A program made the translations under genes and the position numbers. Positions 16,743-25,516 of a stretch of DNA of 64,000 nt are shown piece by piece. Each line of letters begins with the position of its first letter. Position 1 is the stretch's first letter. The notes under the pieces were generated by a model that worked only from the letters and a program-made list of their open reading frames with translations, had not been told where the DNA came from and did no database searches. The stretch is from Mangrovicella endophytica (GTDB lineage: Bacteria; Pseudomonadota; Alphaproteobacteria; Rhizobiales; Rhizobiaceae), in assembly GCF_002893625.1 (NCBI RefSeq), contig NZ_PKMZ01000014.1:1-64000 (forward strand), given 5' to 3'.

Positions 16743-17513
16743 CTACAGGCTGACGGTGATGCCGCCGTCGACATGCAGCGTGTGACCGTTGACGAAGGAG
16801 GAGGCGGCGCTAGCGAGGAAGATCGCCGCGCCGACGAGTTCGTCGACCTCGCCCCAGCGGCCGGCCGGCGTGCGCTTCTCCAGCCAGCCCGTGAACTCGG
16901 CGCTGTCGATGAGCGTCTGGTTCAGCGGCGTCTTGAAGTAGCCGGGCGCGATCGCGTTGATCTGCAGCCCGTACTTCGCCCAGTCGGTGCACATGCCGCG
17001 CGTGAGGTTCTTCACCGCGCCTTTGGTCGCCGTGTAGGGTGCGATGTTGGTGCGCGCGAGCTCGCTCTGCACGGAGGCGATGTTGATGATCTTGCCGCGT
17101 CCGCGGCCGATCATCGCCCGCGCGACGGGCTGACTGACATAGAACATGCTGGCGATGTTGGTGCGCAGCAGCTCATCGAACCGATCTACCGGGAAATCCT
17201 CCAGCGGCGCGCGGAACTGCATGCCGGCATTGTTGACGAGGATGTCGATCGGACCGATCCCGTTCTCGATCCGCGCCACACCATCGACGGCCGCCGCCAC
17301 GTCGGTGACGTCGAAAACGGCGACGTCCACGTCGAAGCCTTCATCCCGCAGCGATGCGGCGACGTCATTCAGCTTGGCCGCGTTGCGCCCGTTCAGAACG
17401 ACCGCCGCGCCGGCGCTCGCCATGCCCCTGGCGATCGCAAGGCCGATCCCCTGGCTCGAACCTGTGACGAGCGCCCTCGATCCCGTGAGGTCGAAGAGTG
17501 AACGAGCATCCAT
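16743..17513 (-). CDS. SDR family oxidoreductase, gluconate 5-dehydrogenase-like
   Basis: The product has 256 residues from ATG 17513 (MDARSLFDLTG). AGGAG is spaced nine bases from this ATG but abuts the ATG at 17522, so the downstream start is chosen. The cofactor motif is TGSSQGIG at residues 17-24, NNAG follows near residue 92, and the catalytic serine and YTATK lie near residues 142 and 155. The end carries NGHTLHVDGGITVSL, typical of classical SDRs. The FDLTGSRALVTGSSQGIGLAIA start is like gluconate 5-dehydrogenases, which interconvert gluconate and 5-ketogluconate. The substrate is an inference; the gene stands alone. Confidence 0.85.
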   Translation of the reverse strand: MDARSLFDLTGSRALVTGSSQGIGLAIARGMASAGAAVVLNGRNAAKLNDVAASLRDEGFDVDVAVFDVTDVAAAVDGVARIENGIGPIDILVNNAGMQFRAPLEDFPVDRFDELLRTNIASMFYVSQPVARAMIGRGRGKIINIASVQSELARTNIAPYTATKGAVKNLTRGMCTDWAKYGLQINAIAPGYFKTPLNQTLIDSAEFTGWLEKRTPAGRWGEVDELVGAAIFLASAASSFVNGHTLHVDGGITVSL

Positions 17514-17685
17514 GCGGGGCATCTCCTGTCGCGGCGAACGGCGTCATGCTTCGCCGCTCGACGGCACCTCGGTCAATCGTCGGGAGTGACTGCGGCCATC
17601 CATCGCAGGCGCAAGCACTCCGGGCGATCGGCACGGGCGCTGCCGTGGCCCAAGCGTCACAAGGGCTGCCGCGCCCCGGAGTGGA

Positions 17686-18390
17686 TCAGGCGCGAGTGAG
17701 AAACGCGCCGATCACCTGACCGAGTTTGGCGCTATCGAGCTCGCCTGCGAGCGATGCCTTGCCCGTCGCCACCAGCTCGTCCGGCACGTGGCCGGTGCGT
17801 GCCTCGCAGCGGGTAAAGGCATAGGCGGTGGTGAATTCGGGATGCGGCTGGACGGTCAGCGTCGTTCCATTGGCATAGAGCAGTCCGGCATAGGGCGTGA
17901 ATGCGGAGGACAGGATTGTCTGCGCATCCGCCGGCGGCTCGATCACCTGGTCCTGATGCGAGCAGGCAATGGCGAGCTGCGCCCCCTCGATGAGGCCGTT
18001 GCCGGGCGCAACGTCATAGACGTGCCGACCGATGCCCCAGCCCCGCTCGGACTTGCGCACGACGCCGCCGAGCGCCTGCGCGATCAGCTGATGGCCGAAG
18101 CAGACGCCCACCATCGGCTTGCCGCGGGAATGCGCTGCGCGGATGAAATCCTCCAGCGGTGCGATCCAGTCGAGGCCGTCATAGACGCCGGCTGCCGATC
18201 CGGTGATCAGGATCGCCTCGATCTCGTCAAGCGAGGGCAGCGCCTCGCCCTTGCAGGGGCTGACCGTCTCGAAGCGGATCTGACCATCGGGCCGGCCGAG
18301 CAGCTGCTCGAACATCTGCGGGTAGGATCCGTATTCGGCCTGGAGGTCGCTCGGCACGAGGCCGGTTTCGATGATCGTGATCGTCGGCAT
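17686..18390 (-). CDS. Class I glutamine amidotransferase-like protein
   Basis: The product has 234 residues from ATG 18390 (MPTITIIETGLVPSDLQ); an in-frame ATG at 18411 is the alternative and neither has a clear ribosome site. The catalytic triad can be read: C97 in GVCFGHQLIAQALGG, and H183 and E185 in QPHPEF. The protein lacks any fused synthetase domain. Relatives are annotated GMP-synthase-like amidotransferases or gamma-glutamyl hydrolases (PuuD-like act differently), and commonly take part in amine or peptide metabolism. It could release ammonia from glutamine or cleave gamma-glutamyl compounds. No partner gene adjoins it. Confidence 0.85.
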   Translation of the reverse strand: MPTITIIETGLVPSDLQAEYGSYPQMFEQLLGRPDGQIRFETVSPCKGEALPSLDEIEAILITGSAAGVYDGLDWIAPLEDFIRAAHSRGKPMVGVCFGHQLIAQALGGVVRKSERGWGIGRHVYDVAPGNGLIEGAQLAIACSHQDQVIEPPADAQTILSSAFTPYAGLLYANGTTLTVQPHPEFTTAYAFTRCEARTGHVPDELVATGKASLAGELDSAKLGQVIGAFLTRA

Positions 18391-18643
18391 GTCGGCTCTG
18401 CTTGTCGGCACCGAAAGAGGCGGCTGATGGCCGGCAGAGTACGCAAGCCGGAGCGCGTCGTAAACGGACGCTGGGCGGGCCTTTCGTCGCTCGCGAGCGA
18501 CGCAGCGGCTTCTTGATCATGGTGCTTGAGCCAATGCAGGACGGAAACTCACCCGCAACACGAACGTCGGTGCCGCGGCCCCGATAAGGGCTGACGTGGT
18601 CAGCCACGGCGACCCATCGGACGGATCGCCGTGGCCGGTATCG

Positions 18644-20314
18644 TCAGGGATTGGCCGCCGGCGCCGGCTGCGCCTCGACGGCGGGCGCGATCTGCGTCTG
18701 CGCCGGCTGAGGCGCTGGCGCCGACGGCTGGGCATCCGCGACCGCCGGCGGCTGGCCGGTCACAGGCTCGTCGCTGGAAGGCGCCGGAGCGGCCGATCCG
18801 CCCGTTGCCGGCGCCGCGTTTGTCTGCGGTGCCGGGGCAGCCGGAGCTGGCGAAGCAGGCGGCTGTGCAGCCGCTGCACCGCCGGGTGCGGGCGCCGCAG
18901 CGGCAGGCGCCGGGGTTGTCGCGGCACCACCTTGCGGAATCTGGTCCGTCGCGATCGGCTGCGGCGAGATCGTGCCGTCGGCAGCCGCGACGCGCCAGAC
19001 CGTGTTGCCGGCATCATCGGCGACGAGCAGCGCGCCGGTGCCGTCGATGCCGACGCCGACCGGGCGGCCGCGCGCCTTGTCACCGTCGATGAAGCCGGTC
19101 ACGACGTCCTGTGCCTTGCCGTTCGGCTTGCCGTTCTCGAACGGCACGTAGGACACCCTGTAGCCGTTGAAGGCGGTGCGGTTCCAGCTGCCGTGCTCGC
19201 CGATGAAGGCCCCGTTGGCGAAAGGCTGCGGCAGGGCAGAGCCCTTCGAGAAGGTCAGCCCCAGCGCGGCGACGTGACTGGACAGCGCGTAGTCCGGCGG
19301 ACGCGCCGACTTCACCATGTCCGGTCGCGGCGGATGGACCCGCTCGTCCACATGCTGGCCGTAGTAGCTCCAGGGCCAGCCATAGAAGGCCCCCTCCTGC
19401 ACCGAGGTCATGTAGTCCGGCACGAGGTTGGGGCCGAGTTCGTCGCGCTCGTTGATCACCGCCCAGAGGGCGCCGCTCTCGGGATTGAACGTCAGCCCAT
19501 TCGGGTTTCTGAGACCTGAGGCGTAGACGCGTGCGGCACCCGTCTGGCGATCGACCTGCCAGATCGCCGCACGGCCCTTTTCCGCCTCCAGCCCGTTTTC
19601 GACGATGTTGGAGTTCGAGCCAACCGAGGCATACAGGAATCGCCCGTCCGGGCTGAGCGCCAGATCCTTCGTCCAGTGGTGGTTGATGGGCCCGCCCGGC
19701 AGCGGCGTCAGGACGCGCGGCGGGGCGGAGATGCTGGTCTGCCCCAACTCGTAGGGATAGGCGAGGATGGCGTCCGCCGCCGCGACATACAGCGTGTTGT
19801 CGGCGAAGGCGACGCCGAACGGCGAGTGGAGGCCGGTCAGGAGATCGTGCCGCTCGTCTACCGTGCCGTCGCGGTTCGTATCGCGCAGCAGCGTGATGAG
19901 ATTGCTTTCCTTCTTCGGCTTGCCGCCATCGCCATGGGCGATCGACATGATCCAGCCACGGATGAAGTCCTTGGGCCGCGAGACTGGCTCGCTGTTCGGC
20001 CCCTGCGACTGCACGACGAGGACATCGCCGTTCGGCAGCGTATGTACGGTGCGCGGATTGGCGAGATCCTTGGCGTAAGGCGTGATCGTCAACCCGTCCG
20101 GCACGGTCGGCGTCTCCCCGTCCTTCCAGCCGATGACTTCGGCGACCTTCAGGTCGGGAATGAGCAGGGGTGCGGGGTCAGGCAGGACGGGATCCGGCCC
20201 GATCTGGCTGGAAAGATCGAAATCGCCGCCACTATCGCTGCAGCCGGAGAAGGTCAGGAGGGCGGCAGTGCCGGCCAGCGCGAGGCCGATGGTGCGCAGG
20301 GACGTGTCAGCCAT
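18644..20314 (-). CDS. PQQ-type sugar (L-sorbosone/glucose) dehydrogenase-like lipoprotein with Ala/Pro-rich tail
   Basis: The product has 556 residues from ATG 20314, with AAGGAG nine bases ahead. Residues 1-25 look like a lipoprotein signal (LLTFSGC, C25). A six-bladed propeller follows, with NPRTVHTLPNGDVLVVQ, HSPFGVAFADNTLYVA, HHWTKDLALSPDGRFLYAS, ASGLRNPNGLTFNPESG and GEHGSWNRTAFNGY, typical of the soluble glucose/sorbosone dehydrogenase family. The protein would sit in the periplasm. From about residue 450 to the end is a tail of roughly 105 residues made almost only of alanine, proline, glutamine and glycine, which is not part of the fold. It overlaps the upstream DUF2231 gene by 8 bases. 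Confidence 0.88.
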   Translation of the reverse strand: MADTSLRTIGLALAGTAALLTFSGCSDSGGDFDLSSQIGPDPVLPDPAPLLIPDLKVAEVIGWKDGETPTVPDGLTITPYAKDLANPRTVHTLPNGDVLVVQSQGPNSEPVSRPKDFIRGWIMSIAHGDGGKPKKESNLITLLRDTNRDGTVDERHDLLTGLHSPFGVAFADNTLYVAAADAILAYPYELGQTSISAPPRVLTPLPGGPINHHWTKDLALSPDGRFLYASVGSNSNIVENGLEAEKGRAAIWQVDRQTGAARVYASGLRNPNGLTFNPESGALWAVINERDELGPNLVPDYMTSVQEGAFYGWPWSYYGQHVDERVHPPRPDMVKSARPPDYALSSHVAALGLTFSKGSALPQPFANGAFIGEHGSWNRTAFNGYRVSYVPFENGKPNGKAQDVVTGFIDGDKARGRPVGVGIDGTGALLVADDAGNTVWRVAAADGTISPQPIATDQIPQGGAATTPAPAAAAPAPGGAAAAQPPASPAPAAPAPQTNAAPATGGSAAPAPSSDEPVTGQPPAVADAQPSAPAPQPAQTQIAPAVEAQPAPAANP

Positions 20315-20795
20315 AGGTGCGCACTCCTTCGATATGGGCGGCATGCCGGTGCGCGACGACGCGTCCGATCCAGGCAGTGGCGAGCATCAGCACAACGGTG
20401 ATGGCAGACAGGATGAGCCCGTTCGGCACCACGGCCGTCCAGCCATCGCCGGCATGCACGAAGCTGTTGAAGAGGGCGAGGATGAGAACGATCAGGCCGC
20501 CGACTGCATAGGGCCAGACGGTGCTGCGGTCGCGATCGTGCGACAGGAAGAGCAGCCCGAGGATCCCGGTCACCACGGCAATCCCGCCGACGACAAGTCC
20601 AGCGAACAGCAGCCAGGCCGAGAAATTCTGCCACATGAGATTGGCGCTGCCCCAGAAGGCGAGGTCGGTCGCCAGCGTGAGCGTGAAGCAGACAAAGGGG
20701 AAGGCTACGAGCATCGTCTGCAGCGAATAGCCGGGCGAAGAATATCGGTGATGGGGTGGGCGCATCGAGAGGGTCTCGGCATCGGATGAGTGCAT
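20307..20795 (-). CDS. DUF2231 family membrane protein
   Basis: The product has 162 residues with four hydrophobic segments (near residues 28-45, 58-82, 96-113 and 124-146) and an N-terminal HHRYSSPGYSLQTMLVAFPFVCF that matches the DUF2231 pattern. An ATG at 20765 is a possible later start. It overlaps the downstream sorbosone-dehydrogenase-like gene by 8 bases (ATGGCTGA), so the two are translationally coupled. This pairing of a small membrane protein with a periplasmic quinoprotein-type dehydrogenase is common. It may anchor or pass electrons, but no cofactor site is visible. Confidence 0.85.
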   Translation of the reverse strand: MHSSDAETLSMRPPHHRYSSPGYSLQTMLVAFPFVCFTLTLATDLAFWGSANLMWQNFSAWLLFAGLVVGGIAVVTGILGLLFLSHDRDRSTVWPYAVGGLIVLILALFNSFVHAGDGWTAVVPNGLILSAITVVLMLATAWIGRVVAHRHAAHIEGVRTYG

Positions 20796-20940
20796 GGGGC
20801 CTATACGGCGTCGACCGTCGGCGGTTCCCGAGCAGTCGCATCTTTGTGCGGACTTTCATCCGCCGGCCACGGCCGAAACGCCGGGACGCGAGACCCTCAG
20901 CTCCGTTTGTTCAAGGTCAGCCTTGCATAAGGCCCCTATG

Positions 20941-21105
20941 CTACCCATCTAGGTGCGGTGCAGCGCGTCCCTCGTTGACGGTTGATGCGCCCCGGCCTGC
21001 TTCTCGTCCGACCACGGATGTACTGGCGAGAAGAGAAGTGTGGCCGCACATCTCTGATGAGACGCGGAGCCGTTGGGTGAGATCCCCAGCGGCTTTGTCG
21101 TTTTT
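20941..21105 (+). ncRNA. Candidate small RNA ending in an intrinsic terminator
   Basis: The 435-base gap between the DUF2231 gene (minus strand) and the glutaryl-CoA dehydrogenase gene holds no coding frame with family features. A terminator-like hairpin at 21069-21105 points along the plus strand, yet the nearest plus-strand gene upstream ends more than 11 kb away. A further stem (CTTCTCG 21000-21006 with CGAGAAG 21027-21033) lies in front of it. This is the usual picture of an intergenic small RNA. The 5' end is arbitrary; I see no convincing promoter, and a 5' leader of the downstream gene (attenuator) is the main alternative. Confidence 0.35.
21069..21105 (+). terminator. Intrinsic terminator with no upstream gene on its strand
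   Basis: GCCGTTGGG (21069-21077) pairs with CCCAGCGGC (21085-21093), nine pairs including one G-U, around a 7-base loop, and is followed by TTTGTCGTTTTT. This is one of the best Rho-independent terminators in the window. It precedes the glutaryl-CoA dehydrogenase start by about 125 bases. Confidence 0.6.
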
Positions 21106-21230
21106 GCTCCCCGGTTCCATGCCGCCTCATCCCCCGCTCGCCATGTGACCTCCGGGATGATTGAGCTCTGGCGGCGATCCCGCTAACTCCTCTTCGAAAG
21201 CCGCCATGCGGCCGCCAGGAGATGTGCGAA

Positions 21231-22418
21231 ATGTCGGCCTACGCTCTGTTCGTCTGGGACGATCCCTTCCGGCTCGATGACCAGCTCACCGAGGACGAGC
21301 GGATGATCCGCGACACGGCGAGCGCCTATGCCGAGGAGCGGCTGCGCCCGCGGATCGTCGACGCCTATGCCAACGAAACGACTGACCGCGCCATCTTCAA
21401 CGAGATGGGCGAACTCGGCCTCCTCGGCGTCACGCTGCCGGAAGACTATGGCTGCGCGGCCGCGTCCTACGTCTCCTACGGGCTCGTCGCCCGCGCCGTT
21501 GAGCGGGTGGATTCCGGCTACCGGTCGATGATGTCGGTGCAGTCGTCGCTGGTGATGTACCCGATCTATGCCTATGGCAGCGAGGATCAGCGGCGGAAGT
21601 ATCTGCCCAAGCTCGCCAGCGGCGAATGGGTCGGCTGCTTCGGCCTGACCGAGCCGGATGCCGGCTCCGATCCCGGCGGCATGACGACGAAGGCCGAGGT
21701 CGTCTCCGACGGCTACCGCCTGTCCGGCGCCAAGATGTGGATCTCCAATTCCCCGATCGCCGACGTCTTCGTGGTCTGGGCGAAGTCGGCGGCGCATGAC
21801 GGCGCCATTCGCGGTTTCATCCTTGAGAAGGGCATGGCGGGCCTGTCGGCGCCGAAGATCGAGGGCAAGCTGTCGCTGCGCGCCTCCGTCACCGGCGAGA
21901 TCGTCATGGACGGCGTCGTGGTGCCGGAGGAGAATCTGCTACCGAACGTCTCAGGCCTGAAGGGCCCGTTCGGCTGCCTCAACCGTGCCCGCTACGGCAT
22001 CTCCTGGGGCGCCATGGGCGCGGCGGAGGACTGCTGGCACCGCGCCCGATCCTACACGCTGGAGCGTACCCAGTTCGGCCGGCCGCTGGCGCAGACTCAG
22101 CTCGTCCAGAAGAAGCTCGCCGACATGCAGACGGAGATCGCGCTCGGCCTGCAGGCGTCGCTGCGCGTCGGTCGCCTCTTCGACGAGGGTCAGGTCGCGC
22201 CGGAGATGATCAGCCTCGTGAAGCGCAACAACTGCGGCAAGGCGCTCGCGATCGCCCGCGAGGCCCGCGACATGCATGGCGGCAACGGCATCATGGGCGA
22301 GTACCATGTCATGCGCCACGCGCAGAACCTGGAGACGGTGAACACCTATGAGGGCACGCACGACGTCCATGCGCTGATCCTCGGACGCGCGCAGACGGGT
22401 CTGCAGGCCTTCTTCTAG
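21231..22418 (+). CDS. gcdH: Glutaryl-CoA dehydrogenase
   Basis: The product has 395 residues from ATG 21231. AGGAG at 21217-21221 is nine bases from it and touches the ATG at 21222, so the later start is taken. Acyl-CoA dehydrogenase features are [33 protein letters not shown] and [15 protein letters not shown]. The C-terminal [16 protein letters not shown] carries the catalytic glutamate (E374) in the form specific to glutaryl-CoA dehydrogenases. It oxidises and decarboxylates glutaryl-CoA to crotonyl-CoA in lysine, tryptophan and pimelate breakdown, using FAD and electron transfer flavoprotein. Monocistronic by layout. Confidence 0.93.
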   Translation: MSAYALFVWDDPFRLDDQLTEDERMIRDTASAYAEERLRPRIVDAYANETTDRAIFNEMGELGLLGVTLPEDYGCAAASYVSYGLVARAVERVDSGYRSMMSVQSSLVMYPIYAYGSEDQRRKYLPKLASGEWVGCFGLTEPDAGSDPGGMTTKAEVVSDGYRLSGAKMWISNSPIADVFVVWAKSAAHDGAIRGFILEKGMAGLSAPKIEGKLSLRASVTGEIVMDGVVVPEENLLPNVSGLKGPFGCLNRARYGISWGAMGAAEDCWHRARSYTLERTQFGRPLAQTQLVQKKLADMQTEIALGLQASLRVGRLFDEGQVAPEMISLVKRNNCGKALAIAREARDMHGGNGIMGEYHVMRHAQNLETVNTYEGTHDVHALILGRAQTGLQAFF

Positions 22419-22480
22419 GATGAATGAATGCAGACCGTTCGGACGCCTGTCATCGCGCCCGGATCGTCAAGCCTCAGACG

Positions 22481-24439
22481 TCAGCCGGTCGCGGCCCTCT
22501 CGTCACGGGCCTCGATCCAGGAGGCGCATTGCCCCGCCGGCATCGGCTGCGAGAACAGATAACCCTGCGCCAGCCGACATCCGAGCGCCTTGACCTCAGC
22601 CAGTTGCTCGCCGCTCTCGACGCCCTCGACGATACAATCGAGCTTCAGGTCGCGGCAGAGCCCGACAATCGCCGTGACGATGTTGCGCCCGGACGGGCTG
22701 GTGAGATCCGCGATGAAGCTGCGGTCGATCTTCAGCCGGTCGATTGGCAGACGATGCAGGTAGCCGAGGCTCGAATAGCCGGTGCCGAAATCATCGAGAG
22801 CGACGCGCACGCCGAAGGACCGCAGGAGGCCGATCGCTCGTGCCGCGACCTCGAAGTTGCGCATCACTGCAGTCTCGGTCAGTTCGAAGGTGATCCGCCC
22901 CGGTTCGACGCCGGAGCTGCGGATCGCCGTGATCAGACCGAGCACAGTTTCCGAACTGGTGACGTCGTGTGCCGAAAGATTGAAGCAGAGCTTGATCTGG
23001 CCTGGCAGCTCGCTCCAGTCGGCCAGAGCCTTGCGGAACAGCATCAATGTCAGCCCGCTGATCAGGCCTGAGCGCTCGGCAACGGCGATGAAGACATCCG
23101 GGCTGATGCGGCCGAGGGTCGAACTGTTCCAGCGGGCCAGCGCCTCGACGGAGACCACATGGCCGCTGACGATGTCGACGATCGGCTGGAAGTGGACCTC
23201 CATCTCCTCGCTGATGGTTGCGGACTGCAGCGCCGTCTCGATTGCCCGATCAGCTCGAATGCGGATCTCGTGCTCGATCGAGAACACGGTCGCCTGCCCC
23301 CGTCGCTGCGACTTCGAATGGTACAGAGCATAGTCGCAGCGATCGAAGAGCGTCGGCGCGTCATCGCCGGCGTCGGGAAACACCGCCAGCCCGCATGAGC
23401 CGCCGAGCACGATCTGCACGTCGTCGATCTCGAACGGCTGCGCCAGCAGATCGCAGAAGTGCTGGCCGAGCGTCTCCGCCGCCGCCTCGTCGACGTCATC
23501 GGCGATCAGCAGGCCGAACTCGTCGCCGCCGAGGCGGCAGACCGTCACGCTGCCGCCGGCCCCATGCACCATGCGGACCGCAACGTCTGCGAGGAGTTCG
23601 TCGCCCAGGATGTGCCCGTAGGTGTCGTTCACCGGCTTGAAGCGGTCGAGGTCCACGAGGCCGACGGCGAAGCGGCGTCCGTCGGCACGCGAGCGCTCGA
23701 TCATCCGCTCCATCTGCGCGAAGAAGTAGCGCCGGTTCGGCAGCCCGGTGAGGCTGTCGGTCTGCGCCAGCCGCGCGTTCTCTTCGCTGAGCGCCTGCGT
23801 CTCGGCGCTCTTGGCGGCCACGTCGACCTGCGATTCCACCAGCTTGGCGAAGCTCTGGAAGCTGTACAGCACCACTTGGATCATGACGCAGGTGACGAGA
23901 AAGATGTTCAAGGCCATCGCGAAGAAGACGGGGTCGTCCAGCGTCAGGTAATGGACGAGATAGGGCACGGTCACGATGGCGGTGACGACGAGCGCGGCCT
24001 GCGGCAGATGCGTCAGGCAGAAGATGCAGCCGATCACGGTGATGGCGATGTAGAGCGCCACATGTCCGCGCTCATAGGGGCCGCCGTAGCGATCGAGCGC
24101 GAGAGACCAGGCGATGAACGCGATCGAGATGACGCCTGCCAGCACGACCGTGCGCCGGAGCTGACGTGCGATGAGGGCGGGATCGTCCGGGATCGACCGC
24201 TGCGAGAGCCACATGACGATACGGATGCCGCAGACCGAGAAGAGCACGCTGACGACGCCGACGCTGAGGTAAACCGGCGCGAACTCGTAATGCGTGAAGG
24301 CGACGGCGCAGGCGTTCACCATCAGCAGCGCATACATCAGCGGCACCTGCCGCTGCAGTTCGGCATACTGGGCGCGCAGCAGTTCAGGGCTTGCCTGTGA
24401 GAGGCTCAGCAACGCGAACAGTTTGGTCGGCTTCGGCAC
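22481..24439 (-). CDS. Membrane-bound GGDEF-EAL cyclic-di-GMP protein
   Basis: The product has 652 residues. The N-terminal 200 residues contain about six membrane segments, followed by a short coiled linker (AAKSAETQALSEENARLAQTD). The GGDEF domain spans about 225-385, with intact GGDEF at 304-308; the RxxD inhibitory site that should lie five residues before it is absent. The EAL domain spans about 395-640 with EAL at 432-434, NLSA, ELTETAVM, DDFGTGYSSL and EGVES, all expected of an active phosphodiesterase. It may therefore both make and break cyclic-di-GMP. The lack of the inhibitory site suggests no product feedback on synthesis. No sensor domain is recognisable apart from the membrane part. 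Confidence 0.93.
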   Translation of the reverse strand: MPKPTKLFALLSLSQASPELLRAQYAELQRQVPLMYALLMVNACAVAFTHYEFAPVYLSVGVVSVLFSVCGIRIVMWLSQRSIPDDPALIARQLRRTVVLAGVISIAFIAWSLALDRYGGPYERGHVALYIAITVIGCIFCLTHLPQAALVVTAIVTVPYLVHYLTLDDPVFFAMALNIFLVTCVMIQVVLYSFQSFAKLVESQVDVAAKSAETQALSEENARLAQTDSLTGLPNRRYFFAQMERMIERSRADGRRFAVGLVDLDRFKPVNDTYGHILGDELLADVAVRMVHGAGGSVTVCRLGGDEFGLLIADDVDEAAAETLGQHFCDLLAQPFEIDDVQIVLGGSCGLAVFPDAGDDAPTLFDRCDYALYHSKSQRRGQATVFSIEHEIRIRADRAIETALQSATISEEMEVHFQPIVDIVSGHVVSVEALARWNSSTLGRISPDVFIAVAERSGLISGLTLMLFRKALADWSELPGQIKLCFNLSAHDVTSSETVLGLITAIRSSGVEPGRITFELTETAVMRNFEVAARAIGLLRSFGVRVALDDFGTGYSSLGYLHRLPIDRLKIDRSFIADLTSPSGRNIVTAIVGLCRDLKLDCIVEGVESGEQLAEVKALGCRLAQGYLFSQPMPAGQCASWIEARDERAATG

Positions 24440-24606
24440 AGCGAACTCGTTGTTCGATATATCTCCTATCTTACACTAGAGATGCGAGCCTTAATCTAAC
24501 GTTGCGGCATCGATCACAGCTCGCGTGATCAGAGGCACCACACAAGGTGCCGAACGCCGGCCCTGCCCTTGCGGAGTGCTCGCCGGACGCAGCGGCGAGT
24601 GAGATA

Positions 24607-25506
24607 TCACTCCTTCACGGCACCCGTCATGGACGAGACGTAATAGTCGACGAAGAAGGAATAGAGGATCACCACCGGCAGCGATCCCAGCAGCGCGCCG
24701 GCCATCAGCGACCCCCATTCATAGACGTCGCCGCGCACGAGCTCGGTCAGCACGCCGACCGGTACGGTCTTGTTCTCCGACGACTGGATGAAGGTCAGCG
24801 CGTAGATGAACTCGTTCCAGGCGAGCGTGAAGGCGAAGATACCAGCCGAGATCAGGCCGGGCACCGCCAGCGGCAGCACGATCTTGGTCAGGATCTGCCA
24901 GCGCGTTGCCCCGTCCACCAGGGCGCTCTCCTCCAGCTCGAAGGGGATGGAGCGGAAGTAGCCCATCAGCAGCCAGGTGCAGAATGGGATGAGGAAGGTC
25001 GGATAGGTCAGGATCAGCGCGAGGCGCGAATCGAAGATGCCAACCTGGAAGACGATGAACGCGAGCGGGATGAAGAGGATCGACGGCGGGATCAGATAGG
25101 CGAGGAAGACGAGAAGCCCCGTCACCCGTGCGCCGGTAAAGCGCACCCGCTCGATCGCATAGGCCGCGAAGACCGACGCTGCGAGCGCAATCACGGTGGA
25201 GCACACCGCGACGATCACGGTGTTCCACAGCCAGCCGGGATAGGACGTCTCGAACAGGAGATACTTGATGTGGTCGAGCGTCGGCCGCACCACCCAGAAC
25301 GGGCTATAGGTCTCGTAGTTGGTCAGCTGGTCGTTCGGCTTCACCGCGGTGATCGCCATCCAGTAGAACGGAAACAGCAGCACGAACAGGAATGCGGCGA
25401 GCGGCAGGTAGATCACCAGGATCTTCCGGGCCAGCGTGTCGTGATGCGACATGCCGACGATGTCGTCACTCGGATGGGTGGCCTCGGTGGCGGTGCGAAC
25501 GGTCAT
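24607..25506 (-). CDS. Carbohydrate ABC transporter permease (MalG type)
   Basis: The product has 299 residues, six hydrophobic segments, and the coupling-loop sequence EESALVDGATRWQILTKIVLPLAVPG. FAFTLAWNEFIYAL and the C-terminal FVDYYVSSMTGAVKE are typical of MalG/UgpE-type permeases of the CUT1 class. It forms the membrane channel with the permease encoded 10 bases upstream. Last gene of the operon SDR - ATPase - binding protein - MalF - MalG, if one transcript covers all. The substrate cannot be read from the sequence. Confidence 0.92.
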   Translation of the reverse strand: MTVRTATEATHPSDDIVGMSHHDTLARKILVIYLPLAAFLFVLLFPFYWMAITAVKPNDQLTNYETYSPFWVVRPTLDHIKYLLFETSYPGWLWNTVIVAVCSTVIALAASVFAAYAIERVRFTGARVTGLLVFLAYLIPPSILFIPLAFIVFQVGIFDSRLALILTYPTFLIPFCTWLLMGYFRSIPFELEESALVDGATRWQILTKIVLPLAVPGLISAGIFAFTLAWNEFIYALTFIQSSENKTVPVGVLTELVRGDVYEWGSLMAGALLGSLPVVILYSFFVDYYVSSMTGAVKE

Positions 25507-25516
25507 GGGAGGGACC

